DNA of 64,000 bases, from NCBI GenBank assembly GCA_900107575.1, contig FNQX01000009.1, forward strand, positions 1-64,000, written 5' to 3'. Below, one piece after another: positions 16,679 to 25,717 of this stretch. Under the pieces are notes generated by a model that saw nothing but the letters and a program-made list of their open reading frames with translations, did no database searches and was not told the DNA's origin. Numbering within the stretch: position 1 is the stretch's first letter; each line of letters opens with the position of its first letter. The position numbers and the translations under genes are program-made. This DNA is from Lachnospiraceae bacterium NK3A20 (GTDB taxonomy: Bacteria; Bacillota; Clostridia; Lachnospirales; Lachnospiraceae).

Positions 16679-19516
16679 CTATTGTACATCAGGTTGTGCA
16701 GGTGGCGCTGCGCCTGCATCCGGAGGCGGCGCGGAAGTCCCTCCTTCCGGCGGGTTCTGCGCTCCCGCGGCTGCCTGCGCCTGTGCCTGTGCCTGTGCTG
16801 CCGCCTCTGCCTCCGCCGCTCTGGCCTGATCCAGCGCCGCGCGTGCAGCATCCAGAGCCTGCTGTGCTTCGGCCTGCTGCTGCAGCGCCGCGTTGTAGTT
16901 GCCAGAGGCCGTATTGTTCGCAGCCATCGCCGCGTCTAGCGTCGCAAGATCTCCGCTCGCCTGCGCGGCAGCAACCGCCGCCTGCGTCTGACCTAGCGTA
17001 TCCTGCGCGATCTGCAGGTTCTGATTGACCTGATCCAGCGTGCCCTGTGCCGCATCGACCGCAGCCTGTGCCGAAGCGACATCCATGCCGCCCGCCGCCC
17101 TTTCCGCCTCCTCGAGCAGCCTCTCCGCCTCTGCTTCTCTTGCCGCCGCGATGTCCGCCTGATGGTACGACTCGTCACAGTCGTCCGTCGGGAAAGTCTC
17201 CTTGTCGAAATAGTCGGTGACGGCATAGCTGCCGCACAGACCGGGAACCGCCTTCAGACCGGATTTGCTGCAGATCGTATCCTGCGTGATCGAATCCGGC
17301 ATCACGAATTCGGAGTAAGCCATGTTCTCATGCACCTGCTCCATCACTTTCTGCCAGAGGAGCTTCGCGATATTGGCTTCCGAACCGTAGAGGTCCGTAT
17401 TCTCATCGTAGCCCGCCCAGGTTGTACAGGTATAGTAGTTGCTGTAACCCGCGAACCAGACGTCGTTCTCGTCCGAGGTCGTACCGGTTTTGCCGGCAAC
17501 CGGAGTCTGGGAGATCCGGCACATCTTGCCGGTTCCCTTGTTCACGACATCCTCCATGGCGCTCGTGAGCAGCCACGCCGTTGCCGGCCGCAGCACCTGC
17601 CGCGACACTCTTGCGGAGGCATCGAGGATCACGTTCCCGTCATGGTCCGTGATCTTGGAGTACAGCTTCGGCTCCAGGTAGGTGCCGCCGTTTGCGATCG
17701 CAGCGTAAGCCGCGTTCAACTCAATGTTCTCCACACCTTTGGTCACACCGCCGAGCGCCAGCGTCTGCTGGATATCGGAGAAGACCTGATTGTTGATGAC
17801 CTCACGCTCAACAAGCGTCGTGAAACCGAACTTTTGGAGATACTCATAGCCCAGCTGCGGCGTAATGTCCGTCAGCGTCTTCACGGCAAGGATATTCATA
17901 GAGTCCTGGATACCCTCACGGATCGTAGACCAGCCGCGGTAGGCCTCGCCGTACCAGTTGCGCACGGGCGTGCCGTCCGCGTAAGCATAGGGCTCATCCA
18001 TATATCCCGTTGCCAGTGTCTTGCCGCCGGCATCCAGCGCCGCCGCGTACGTCGATACCACCTTGAAGGTAGAGCCCGGCTGCCTAAGTGTTGACGTCGC
18101 GCGGTTCAGGGTCCGGTTCGCTGTCTTGTCTCCCCTGCCGCCGACAATCGCAAGGACGTCTCCCGTCCTCTGATCTTCGATCGTCAGAGAGATCTGCGGC
18201 TGCGGCACGAGCGTGATGTTCTCACCGATTTCCTTGCCGCCTGCCACGAGGATGTCGTGTTTATACTGCGCGGCCATCTCCTTCGCCTTGTCCTGGTCCG
18301 CGAAGAGCATGTTCCTGCCAAGGTTCCACTGTTTCATCCAGGCGAGCATGGACTCGGTCGAATAGTTGCTGACCGTGCCGTCCGTCCCCTCCACAGAGAG
18401 CTGGTAGTTGAGATACCATTTGGTGCCTGCGGGGTAGTTGTCCGGATTGTTCGCCTCCGCGTCGCAGATCGCCTGTATTCTGTGATCCTGTGTAGAGTAA
18501 ATATGAAGGCCGCCCGAATACAACAGTGTCGATGCCTGTGTCTCGGTGTAACCCTTTTTGACAAGGTCTTTCAGCACCTGATCGGTCAGCGCGTCGACGA
18601 AATAGGAGTTGACCCTGTCATCGTCCGTGGAAAGGTCGGTTGCCTGGATCCTCGCATAAACATCGTCGGCCAGGGCTTCGTTGTATTCTTCCTGCGAGAT
18701 CCACCCCTGATCCAGCATGTTGCCAAGGACAACTTTTCTGCGCCTTGCGTTATTCTCGGGATAGGTGATGGGATCGAATTTGGTAGGATTCTGGGTGATG
18801 CCCGCGATGACAGCACATTCAGAGAGGGAGAGCGTGCTCACGGATTTGCCGAAATACCGCTGGGATGCGGCCTGCACGCCGAGCGTATTGTGCCCGAGGT
18901 TGATGATGTTCAGATAGTTCAGCAGGATGTCATCCTTGCTCATCTTCCTCTCGAGCTGGACCGCCAGATACTGTTCCTGGATCTTGCGCCTTACACTCTC
19001 GGAGAAAGTCTCGCTGGTGAAATTCGTGAATACGCTGTTCTTGATGAGCTGCTGCGTGATCGTAGACGCGCCTTCATCGAAGCTGCCGGAGGTGATGCCG
19101 CGAACCGCCGCGCGGACAATGCCCTGAATGTCGATGCCGTGGTGGTCGTAGAATCTCTCATCCTCGATCGCAACGAACGCGTGCTGGAGATTCTCGGGAA
19201 CCATATCCATCGTAACCGGGATACGGTTGGAGTCGGTGGAAACCATCTTCGCCGTCTGGTTGCCCTGGTTGTCGTAGACAAAGGTTGCGTAGCCTGTCGG
19301 CGTGACATTGATGTTGGAAATGTCAGGTGCCTCGTCGACAAGACTCTGGTAAGCCCCCTGCATCGCGTTCACGCCGATAATGGCGAGCCCCAGGATGGCG
19401 ATCCAGATAAGGATGGCGAACGTCAGTCCCAGTCTGGACATCCGCCTTTTCCTGCGGATCCCGCGAAGGCCATAGCTCCTGCGCAGCCTGTCAATATTTC
19501 TTCTCGTATAATTCAT
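16679..19516 (-). CDS. Class A penicillin-binding protein 1A
   Basis: A 945-residue bifunctional peptidoglycan synthase: short basic cytoplasmic tail, membrane anchor (LGLTFAILIWIAILGLAIIGV), GT51 glycosyltransferase (EDERFYDHHGIDIQGI, EGASTITQQLIKN) and a transpeptidase. Transpeptidase motifs are STFK near 480, SMN near 537 and KTGT near 673. A C-terminal tail of about 150 residues is rich in Ala/Gln/Glu coiled coil and then Pro/Gly. The start at 19516 is 8 nt from a TATAAT box and has no ribosome binding site. An alternative GTG at 19567 overlaps the galT stop (GTGA) but would place the promoter inside the coding sequence. Confidence 0.93.
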   Translation of the reverse strand: MNYTRRNIDRLRRSYGLRGIRRKRRMSRLGLTFAILIWIAILGLAIIGVNAMQGAYQSLVDEAPDISNINVTPTGYATFVYDNQGNQTAKMVSTDSNRIPVTMDMVPENLQHAFVAIEDERFYDHHGIDIQGIVRAAVRGITSGSFDEGASTITQQLIKNSVFTNFTSETFSESVRRKIQEQYLAVQLERKMSKDDILLNYLNIINLGHNTLGVQAASQRYFGKSVSTLSLSECAVIAGITQNPTKFDPITYPENNARRRKVVLGNMLDQGWISQEEYNEALADDVYARIQATDLSTDDDRVNSYFVDALTDQVLKDLVKKGYTETQASTLLYSGGLHIYSTQDHRIQAICDAEANNPDNYPAGTKWYLNYQLSVEGTDGTVSNYSTESMLAWMKQWNLGRNMLFADQDKAKEMAAQYKHDILVAGGKEIGENITLVPQPQISLTIEDQRTGDVLAIVGGRGDKTANRTLNRATSTLRQPGSTFKVVSTYAAALDAGGKTLATGYMDEPYAYADGTPVRNWYGEAYRGWSTIREGIQDSMNILAVKTLTDITPQLGYEYLQKFGFTTLVEREVINNQVFSDIQQTLALGGVTKGVENIELNAAYAAIANGGTYLEPKLYSKITDHDGNVILDASARVSRQVLRPATAWLLTSAMEDVVNKGTGKMCRISQTPVAGKTGTTSDENDVWFAGYSNYYTCTTWAGYDENTDLYGSEANIAKLLWQKVMEQVHENMAYSEFVMPDSITQDTICSKSGLKAVPGLCGSYAVTDYFDKETFPTDDCDESYHQADIAAAREAEAERLLEEAERAAGGMDVASAQAAVDAAQGTLDQVNQNLQIAQDTLGQTQAAVAAAQASGDLATLDAAMAANNTASGNYNAALQQQAEAQQALDAARAALDQARAAEAEAAAQAQAQAQAAAGAQNPPEGGTSAPPPDAGAAPPAQPDVQ

Positions 19517-19523
19517 GGTCCAT

Positions 19524-19552
19524 ATTATACCGACTTCATGGGGAAAAGTAAA
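19524..19552 (-). promoter_or_regulatory. Promoter at the PBP1A start (leaderless mRNA likely)
   Basis: On the minus strand TTTACT (19547-19552), a 17-bp spacer and TATAAT (19524-19529) form a near-consensus promoter. Transcription would begin at about 19517, essentially at the ATG (19516), implying a leaderless transcript, unless translation begins further upstream. Confidence 0.6.
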
Positions 19553-19563
19553 AATCTCCCCAC

Positions 19564-21132
19564 TCACGCATTGACTGCCGCGATGAAGCGCTCAAAGGCA
19601 GCCCTGCCGCTCTCGGTATCCTTGTAGACGCCGGCATCCTCCAGCACCCCGGAAAACACCAGGCCGATCTCTTCTTCTATGATGTCCCGCAGCGCTGCTG
19701 CGTCCGGATGGGCTCCATTCGCGATCGCCTTCCGGGAATATTCCGGGTGCTTCTCCAGAATCGTCTCTGCCCAGGCGGCATGGCTTTGGATCTTCTCGTT
19801 CTCTGCCGGATCTTTGCCCCCCAGAATCGTCTGCTGCAGCTCTTCCATTTCTCCCAGCAGTCTTGCCGGCAGTACCGCAAGGCCCATCACCTCAATGAGA
19901 CCGATATTCTCCTTTTTGATATGATGCTTCTCCTCATGCGGGTGGAAAATGCCGAGCGGATATTCCGGCGTTGTCCTGTTGTTGCGAAGGACCAGATCCA
20001 GCTCGTACGCATCCCCGCACATTCTCGCAATCGGCGTGATGGTATTGTGCTGCGTCCTCTCCCCATTCTCCTCTGTAAATGCGAGAATGTCCGCAGTCTC
20101 GTCGCTGTAACCTCTCCATGCAGTCAGAATGCGGTCAGCAAGATCGGTGAGCCTGTCCGGGTCGCTCCCATCCAGACGGATGACAGACATCGGCCAGTTC
20201 ACAATGCCTGCCCGGATATCCTCATACCCGCCAAAGCTTACCTTCCTGCGGATGCCCGCGCGCGCCATGGCGAACTCGTATCTGCCGCCCTGGAAGTGCT
20301 CGTGCGTTAAGATGGAGCCGCCGACAATCGGCAGATCCGCGTTGGAACCGATCGTATAGTGCGGGAAAATACGGATGAATTCGAGGAGACGCTGGAACGT
20401 CAGCCGCTCGATCTTCATCGGCACGTGCTCTCCGGAGAGCACGATGCAGTGCTCGTTATAGTAAACATAAGGGCTGTACTGCATGTACCACTGCTCGCCG
20501 CCAAGCTCCAGCGGGATCAGGCGTATTGTCTGCCGCGCCGGATGGTCAAGGCGTCCGGCATAGCCCACATTCTCATGGCAGAGAAGACATTTGGGATAGC
20601 TGTCACTATTTTTCTGCAGTGCCGCGGCAATGGCCTTCGGGTCCTTCTCCGGCTTCGAGAGATTGATCGTGATGTCAATATCTCCGTATTTCGTCGGCGT
20701 CACCCACTTGCGATCCTTCTGCACGCGGTACGTCCGGATATAGTCCGAATCGCGGGAGAGCTGATAGAAATAATCCGTCGCTTGCTCCGGGCTCTCCTGA
20801 TACAGCTCCCGGAAACGGTGCACGACCTCGGACGGCCTCGGCGTGAGACACCCCATGAGTCTCGTATCGAAGAGATCTCTCGACGCGATGCCATCCTCAA
20901 TGACGCCGCGGGACACCGCATCGTCCAGAAGGAAGCCAAGAATTCCTTCCAGCTCCGCCTCCGGTGCAGGGCGCAGGCCGTCCGTCGTGAACTCCCCCGC
21001 AGGCTCATATCTGAGCGCACCGAAGAGAAGGTTCGCGGCGTAGCCAGCATCCGCCTCTTCGATCAGCCCTCTTCCCAGACCATATGCTACGAGGGCGCGC
21101 ACGCCCTCCTCCGTCGTTGTTATCTCACTCAT
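19564..21132 (-). CDS. galT: Galactose-1-phosphate uridylyltransferase (type II GalT)
   Basis: A 522-residue Leloir-pathway enzyme exchanging UMP between UDP-glucose and galactose 1-phosphate. The Firmicutes type II family is recognised by length and by motifs such as PYVYYNEHCIVLSGEHVPMKI, LTHEHFQGG and FHPHEEKHHIKKENIGLIEVMG. CGGGAGGA precedes the start at 21132. It lies downstream of an alpha-galactosidase on the same strand, so it would process the galactose released there. No galK or galE is in the window. Confidence 0.95.
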   Translation of the reverse strand: MSEITTTEEGVRALVAYGLGRGLIEEADAGYAANLLFGALRYEPAGEFTTDGLRPAPEAELEGILGFLLDDAVSRGVIEDGIASRDLFDTRLMGCLTPRPSEVVHRFRELYQESPEQATDYFYQLSRDSDYIRTYRVQKDRKWVTPTKYGDIDITINLSKPEKDPKAIAAALQKNSDSYPKCLLCHENVGYAGRLDHPARQTIRLIPLELGGEQWYMQYSPYVYYNEHCIVLSGEHVPMKIERLTFQRLLEFIRIFPHYTIGSNADLPIVGGSILTHEHFQGGRYEFAMARAGIRRKVSFGGYEDIRAGIVNWPMSVIRLDGSDPDRLTDLADRILTAWRGYSDETADILAFTEENGERTQHNTITPIARMCGDAYELDLVLRNNRTTPEYPLGIFHPHEEKHHIKKENIGLIEVMGLAVLPARLLGEMEELQQTILGGKDPAENEKIQSHAAWAETILEKHPEYSRKAIANGAHPDAAALRDIIEEEIGLVFSGVLEDAGVYKDTESGRAAFERFIAAVNA

Positions 21133-21303
21133 GTTTTCCTCCCGGAGAATCCATGCATCCCATGGTTCTGTTCCGTTGTTCTGCTCCACGGCGATGTACT
21201 GCCGGTTGCATGGATTCATCACATACCTTTGTTACACGATGACTGCGCAAAGCGAATTGCCACTCTGCCCGCGGAACACCTGCCAGCATCTCTACGCATG
21301 ACA

Positions 21304-22545
21304 TCACAGCTGGATGACTCTGACATCATGCGCGGGCACATCAATAGTGATCTCCCGCCCATCGGCCAGCCTGCACGAAACGGAGCCGTCCTCATCCCGC
21401 AGATTGAAGAGCGCGAGGAGCTGCTCGCCCGTCGCCTCATCCGTATTCATCCAGACAGCCTCGCTCTCCGTCCTCTTTAGCTGCCTTCCCTGATGATGCC
21501 CGTCCATGAGCTTCATCAGCCGCTCATCCTGCAGAAGGCGCAGCGTCTTATCATCGAGCTTTGTCAGCTCCGCACCCAGCATCAGAGGCGAACCGAAAAA
21601 GGCCCACAGCGTCATCATGGTGCGCTGCTCCGCCGGGGTGAAATTGGTGCAACGCTCCGCATGGAAGCCGCCGCCGATGATGCCCAGAGGCAGCATATCG
21701 CAGTCGGGCCAGCAGCCGGGACGCACGTGCTCCTGCCAGAGCTCGCACCGCGCGAACATGTTCCTAAGAAGTGTCCACTCATCCCAGAAGTCATCCGTGA
21801 TTCGCCACATGTTAGCGTTCTGTTCATACAGCCAGGCCTTGTCGATGTGTGCCGGTCCCGGTGAGAGGGAGAGCACGATGGATCTGCCGCATTTCTCAAT
21901 TGCGTGCTGCAGCATGCGGATCTCGTGCCAGCCGGAGAAGCGCTCCTCCTCATAGCCATCGTGGTAGAGTTTGGAATCACAGATGTCGTCGCACTTGATA
22001 AAGTCAACGCCCCAGTCCGCGTACATCCGAATGAGGTCGTCGTAATACGCCTGGCCTTCCGGCGTGTCTCTTACACCGTACATGTCGGGATTCCACTCAC
22101 AGATGGATACGGGGTCCGCGACGTCGGCAGCGGTAACGCCCTCCTGCCCGTGCAGCGGCAGATGATCCCAGGCAGCCTTCCTGGAGATGCCGCGCATGAT
22201 GTGAATGCCGAACTTCAATCCCATCTCATGAATCTTGTCCGAGAGATGACGGAAGCCCGTCCCATCCGCGGAGGAGGGGAAACGGTTCACGGCCGGCTGG
22301 AACCTTCCGAAGGCGTCCAGCTCATCATCCCCGAAAGGAATGTACTGAACCTCGGGTCGCTTCGTTCCGGCATCGCGTGAATACCACTCGATGTCGACCA
22401 CGACATATTCCCAGCCAAACTGTTGCAGCTTCTCTGCCATGACCTTCGCGTTGGCGAGAACCTCCTCTTCCGTTACCGTCGTATCGTAGTAGTCATAGCT
22501 GTTCCACCCCATGGGCGGACGCAGTGCGAATTTATCCTTTTTCAT
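21304..22545 (-). CDS. GH27 family alpha-galactosidase
   Basis: A 413-residue TIM-barrel hydrolase: N-terminal RPPMGWNSYDYY, VVVDIEW, the nucleophile region DFIKCDDICDS (Asp after KC) and the acid/base region WRITDDFWDEW. No signal peptide is present, so it is cytoplasmic. It releases terminal alpha-galactose (or a related sugar such as beta-L-arabinopyranose, as some GH27 members do). AAAGGGGG precedes the ATG. It lies between the GH28-like gene and galT. Confidence 0.9.
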   Translation of the reverse strand: MKKDKFALRPPMGWNSYDYYDTTVTEEEVLANAKVMAEKLQQFGWEYVVVDIEWYSRDAGTKRPEVQYIPFGDDELDAFGRFQPAVNRFPSSADGTGFRHLSDKIHEMGLKFGIHIMRGISRKAAWDHLPLHGQEGVTAADVADPVSICEWNPDMYGVRDTPEGQAYYDDLIRMYADWGVDFIKCDDICDSKLYHDGYEEERFSGWHEIRMLQHAIEKCGRSIVLSLSPGPAHIDKAWLYEQNANMWRITDDFWDEWTLLRNMFARCELWQEHVRPGCWPDCDMLPLGIIGGGFHAERCTNFTPAEQRTMMTLWAFFGSPLMLGAELTKLDDKTLRLLQDERLMKLMDGHHQGRQLKRTESEAVWMNTDEATGEQLLALFNLRDEDGSVSCRLADGREITIDVPAHDVRVIQL

Positions 22546-22684
22546 AGCTACCCCCTTTGCATTGTCTCCTTAACAGAGCGAAATCCCTGAGCATACAGCC
22601 ACATTGACACAGCTGAGTGTGATATGAATTAAGCTCGTGCCTATACCCTTGCCAGAGTACAGCGCACAGCGCGTCGGAAGGTCC

Positions 22685-25441
22685 TCAGTGCTCCGCGCTC
22701 TCCCGAACCTGGATCGTCCCGGTCTCCGGGATCAGACCGTCGTCCATGGTGACCTCGATTCTGATCTCCCCGGCCACACTGGCTTCCGGCATTTTACCGC
22801 TAATCTGATAATATCCCTTTCTCCCCGTCTCTGTCACCTGTAGAATCTCTCTCTGCGCTCCGCCCTCGTCGTTCCAGCAAAGTGCCGCGGTGACCTTCAT
22901 GTCTTTTGGCTGCAGGGGTACGACCGGGTTATTGCCGAGCGCGGAATCCGGATCACTGTAAGCAATGCCCCTGTCGCCATGCGAAACCTCATCTCCCGCG
23001 GGATCACGGACACGGATGTTCGCCGTGAACGCCTCCCCGGGAACTGCGTGCAGGGGCGTCTCCCATTTCTCCAGATAGGGCCGGAAGACGGTCCTTGGAA
23101 GTGGGAGCTTGTCCGTCGCGCAGGTCAGCTCATAACCGTTCTCGGGAACAGGTAGAGTCGGGCTCGCATAGAGAGCATCGGGCGGCGTCCCCGGCGCCGG
23201 CGAGAAGATCTCCACCTCGCAGGTGGGCAGCCCCGGCTCGCAGGTGAAATTCTCCACCGTCGTCGTGTGGTACGGATAATCCGGCACGTATTCCAGATTC
23301 GTCGGGCGGCGGAAATGATCCGTGACGAGCGCGACCGGTACCGCCTCTTCCACCTCTGCCGCAGGATCCCCCTGCCATGCAGCGAGTGCCGCGGCATCCG
23401 TCACCGTGCCGTTCTCCCGCGATACGTTGTGGAGCGTTACACCATCCGCATCATCAATGACCGCTACGTGTCTTTCGTCGAACACCTTCGTCTCGAAATG
23501 AACATTCGATAGCGCGAGGTTCTCCACGTGCGCCGCATAGATGCCGTAGGAAGGCAGGATCCCCCAGTTGCTGGGCTCGGGATAGATCCCCGGCATCTCC
23601 GGCACGTTGTAAGGGTCCGCCTCCCATTTTCCCTCCGCAGCATTCCAGTCAGCGCGCGGCAGAAGGCCTTCGTTCTTCGAGAAGAAGGTGTTGACGCCCC
23701 AGGGCAGAGTCTGCGTGTCCATCGGCGCATGGAACGTGGAATACTCCCACCAGGTGTTCAGCTGGCGCTGCTCCGTCGCCATGTCCATGGTCATGCCGCC
23801 GCGGTATTCCACAGAGACGTTTTCGATCGTGACGTCACGGATTCTCGAATCGGCGAGGCCGTGCAGGAGAATGGGATACCTGGGATCCGCATTGGTGACC
23901 TTCACATTCCGTATGATGATGTTCCAGGCAGAGGGGAACGCGGCGGATCCCACCGCATTCGCATAGAGTTGCAGGTCCTTCTCCGCAATCTCCACAGTGC
24001 GGTCCGCGACGTATTCTCCGCTCTCTGCGTCCCATCTCCTCAGATAATAGTGCCCGTCCACCTCTTCTAAATTCGAGAGGTTGCCGCGGCAGGGGTGTTC
24101 CGGATCCACCACCGTGATCTTCGCGGTACCATCCGGCGATACCACCTTCGTCCGGTTGTAAGACGGGGTGTAGCGCTGCGCGGGGAATTTCTGGAACGCC
24201 TCCGTGTTCGGGAGAATCCAGTTACGGTTATCCAGTCTCACATCCCCTTCCGGATTCATCTTCGTCTCTTTCGTGAAGCCTGTCACAGGGAAGCGCCCCC
24301 GCTCTCCCAGCCGGATGTAAAAAGGACTCGAGGAAACCTTGTCCATGATGCAGTCCTCGAAGAGGATGTCATGCATGCTCGAGGTGTCGCAGGCTTCCAG
24401 GCAGAAACCGCGGGAGCGCTTAAAGCGGATGTTCCTTGCGATGACCGTGTCGCACCCGCAGGTCGCCTCCGTGCCGAACTTAACCCTGCCGGTCGGGCCG
24501 CAGCGGTCAACCGCGATCTGTTTATCCTCCGTATAGACGCCTGCGAAAACAGAGCCCGGGTCGTACCCGCAGACGGTGCAGTTCTCGAGACAGATGTTGC
24601 GAACCGGCATGAATCTGCCCGCGCCGTACGATGCCTTGAGGCACAGCGCGTCATCGTTGAGAGAATTGAAGATGCTGTTCGTCACCGTGACATTCTGGCA
24701 GCAGTCGATGTCGAACGCGTCACGGTTGGTATCGACCATGATGCCATCCACGTACAGATTCGTGCAGCCCTCGGTGATGATCGCGAAATGTCCGCCGATG
24801 AGAACGGCAAAGCTGCGGAACACCACACGATCACAGCGGACGAGAGCAATGCCCTTGTTACCGAACCACTGTTCCCGGTATCCCGGCTTCGTCCTGTCAT
24901 CGTTGTCGATGGGATCGCCGCCCAGGAGGATGTAGTCGAAATAATCCGGTCCGTCCTTCTCGTGGAAGGAACTGCCATCCAGCACGGAGTCGTACATCCC
25001 CTCCCCCGTGATCGCGATATCGGTAAGGTCCGCGCCGTAGATGAGGCTGTTGGCGAAATAGCTGTGCCCGTTGTCCTGCAGCCCTTCATAGAGATTGACC
25101 TCCGGCTCGTCGTACTGCCCGCCCTCGCCGGTCTGCCGCTCGTACCCGTCATCCACGTCGCACCTGGCCGCGCGCAGTACGGCGCCCTTCTCCAGATGGA
25201 GCGTTACGTGACTCTGCATTCGTATCGTATAGATTGGATAGGAACCCTTCGGGATGATGACCGTGCCACCGCCCTCTGCATTCGCAGCATCCCGGATCGC
25301 CGCGTTGACCGCCGCCGTGTTCTTCACCGGATCCATATCTTCCACAAGGCCATGATCCTTCGCATGGAAAATATGCGCCCCGTGCGACGAGAGATCCTCC
25401 GGTCGCAGCCTGGTTCCCGTCGCGTAAACAAATTCACTCAT
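22685..25441 (-). CDS. GH28-like right-handed beta-helix hydrolase
   Basis: A 918-residue protein with a pectate-lyase-like beta-helix over roughly residues 40-700. The N-terminal part has the pectinase/polygalacturonase entry (AAIRDAANAEGGGTVIIPKGSYP). Active-site-like motifs are DTNRDAFDIDCCQNV and NSLNDDALCLKASYG, corresponding to the NTDG/DD/K elements of GH28, though the usual His motif is not obvious. A beta-sandwich C-terminus follows. No signal peptide is seen. It probably removes uronic acid or related residues from imported pectin fragments. Confidence 0.8.
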   Translation of the reverse strand: MSEFVYATGTRLRPEDLSSHGAHIFHAKDHGLVEDMDPVKNTAAVNAAIRDAANAEGGGTVIIPKGSYPIYTIRMQSHVTLHLEKGAVLRAARCDVDDGYERQTGEGGQYDEPEVNLYEGLQDNGHSYFANSLIYGADLTDIAITGEGMYDSVLDGSSFHEKDGPDYFDYILLGGDPIDNDDRTKPGYREQWFGNKGIALVRCDRVVFRSFAVLIGGHFAIITEGCTNLYVDGIMVDTNRDAFDIDCCQNVTVTNSIFNSLNDDALCLKASYGAGRFMPVRNICLENCTVCGYDPGSVFAGVYTEDKQIAVDRCGPTGRVKFGTEATCGCDTVIARNIRFKRSRGFCLEACDTSSMHDILFEDCIMDKVSSSPFYIRLGERGRFPVTGFTKETKMNPEGDVRLDNRNWILPNTEAFQKFPAQRYTPSYNRTKVVSPDGTAKITVVDPEHPCRGNLSNLEEVDGHYYLRRWDAESGEYVADRTVEIAEKDLQLYANAVGSAAFPSAWNIIIRNVKVTNADPRYPILLHGLADSRIRDVTIENVSVEYRGGMTMDMATEQRQLNTWWEYSTFHAPMDTQTLPWGVNTFFSKNEGLLPRADWNAAEGKWEADPYNVPEMPGIYPEPSNWGILPSYGIYAAHVENLALSNVHFETKVFDERHVAVIDDADGVTLHNVSRENGTVTDAAALAAWQGDPAAEVEEAVPVALVTDHFRRPTNLEYVPDYPYHTTTVENFTCEPGLPTCEVEIFSPAPGTPPDALYASPTLPVPENGYELTCATDKLPLPRTVFRPYLEKWETPLHAVPGEAFTANIRVRDPAGDEVSHGDRGIAYSDPDSALGNNPVVPLQPKDMKVTAALCWNDEGGAQREILQVTETGRKGYYQISGKMPEASVAGEIRIEVTMDDGLIPETGTIQVRESAEH

Positions 25442-25551
25442 AACTCACTCCCCATTTCATTTGTAGCAGCCACCGTCGTGCGCCACTTCACCTATACTAT
25501 AGTAAGCCAGGAGCGGCAAGTTGGTCTGCCTGTTTTGAACGGATAGCGCGC

Positions 25552-25622
25552 AGTTTCACTGATTTTTACAGGAGAAAGCGATAAGTTTCACCGATTGTCA
25601 TCCATAGCTGCCGCCGTATACT
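25552..25622 (+). promoter_or_regulatory. Promoter with two direct-repeat operators
   Basis: TTGTCA (25595-25600) and TATACT (25617-25622) with 16-bp spacing form a promoter for the gene at 25718. AGTTTCACTGATT (25552) and AGTTTCACCGATT (25584) are direct repeats 32 bp apart, about three helical turns, the second abutting the -35. This is the geometry of AraC-family activator sites. Confidence 0.7.
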
Positions 25623-25651
25623 GAAAGTGCAGCGGCAGTATGCTTCGCGCC

Positions 25652-25680
25652 GCCTGCTGTTTTCGCGAAAATATCAGACG
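25652..25680. promoter_or_regulatory. Leader element with TTTTCGCGAAAA palindrome
   Basis: This segment lies between the promoter and start codon of the gene at 25718. It contains the 12-bp palindrome TTTTCGCGAAAA (25660-25671) inside GCCTGCTG..ATATCAGACG. It aligns with the leader hairpin at 6144-6173 of the sugar-binding protein gene (shared GCCTGnTGTT..GCGAAAAnATCAG). Confidence 0.5.
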
Positions 25681-25717
25681 TCCGCTTACAATTGTGGCGG
25701 ACCCACCGGAGGAGATT

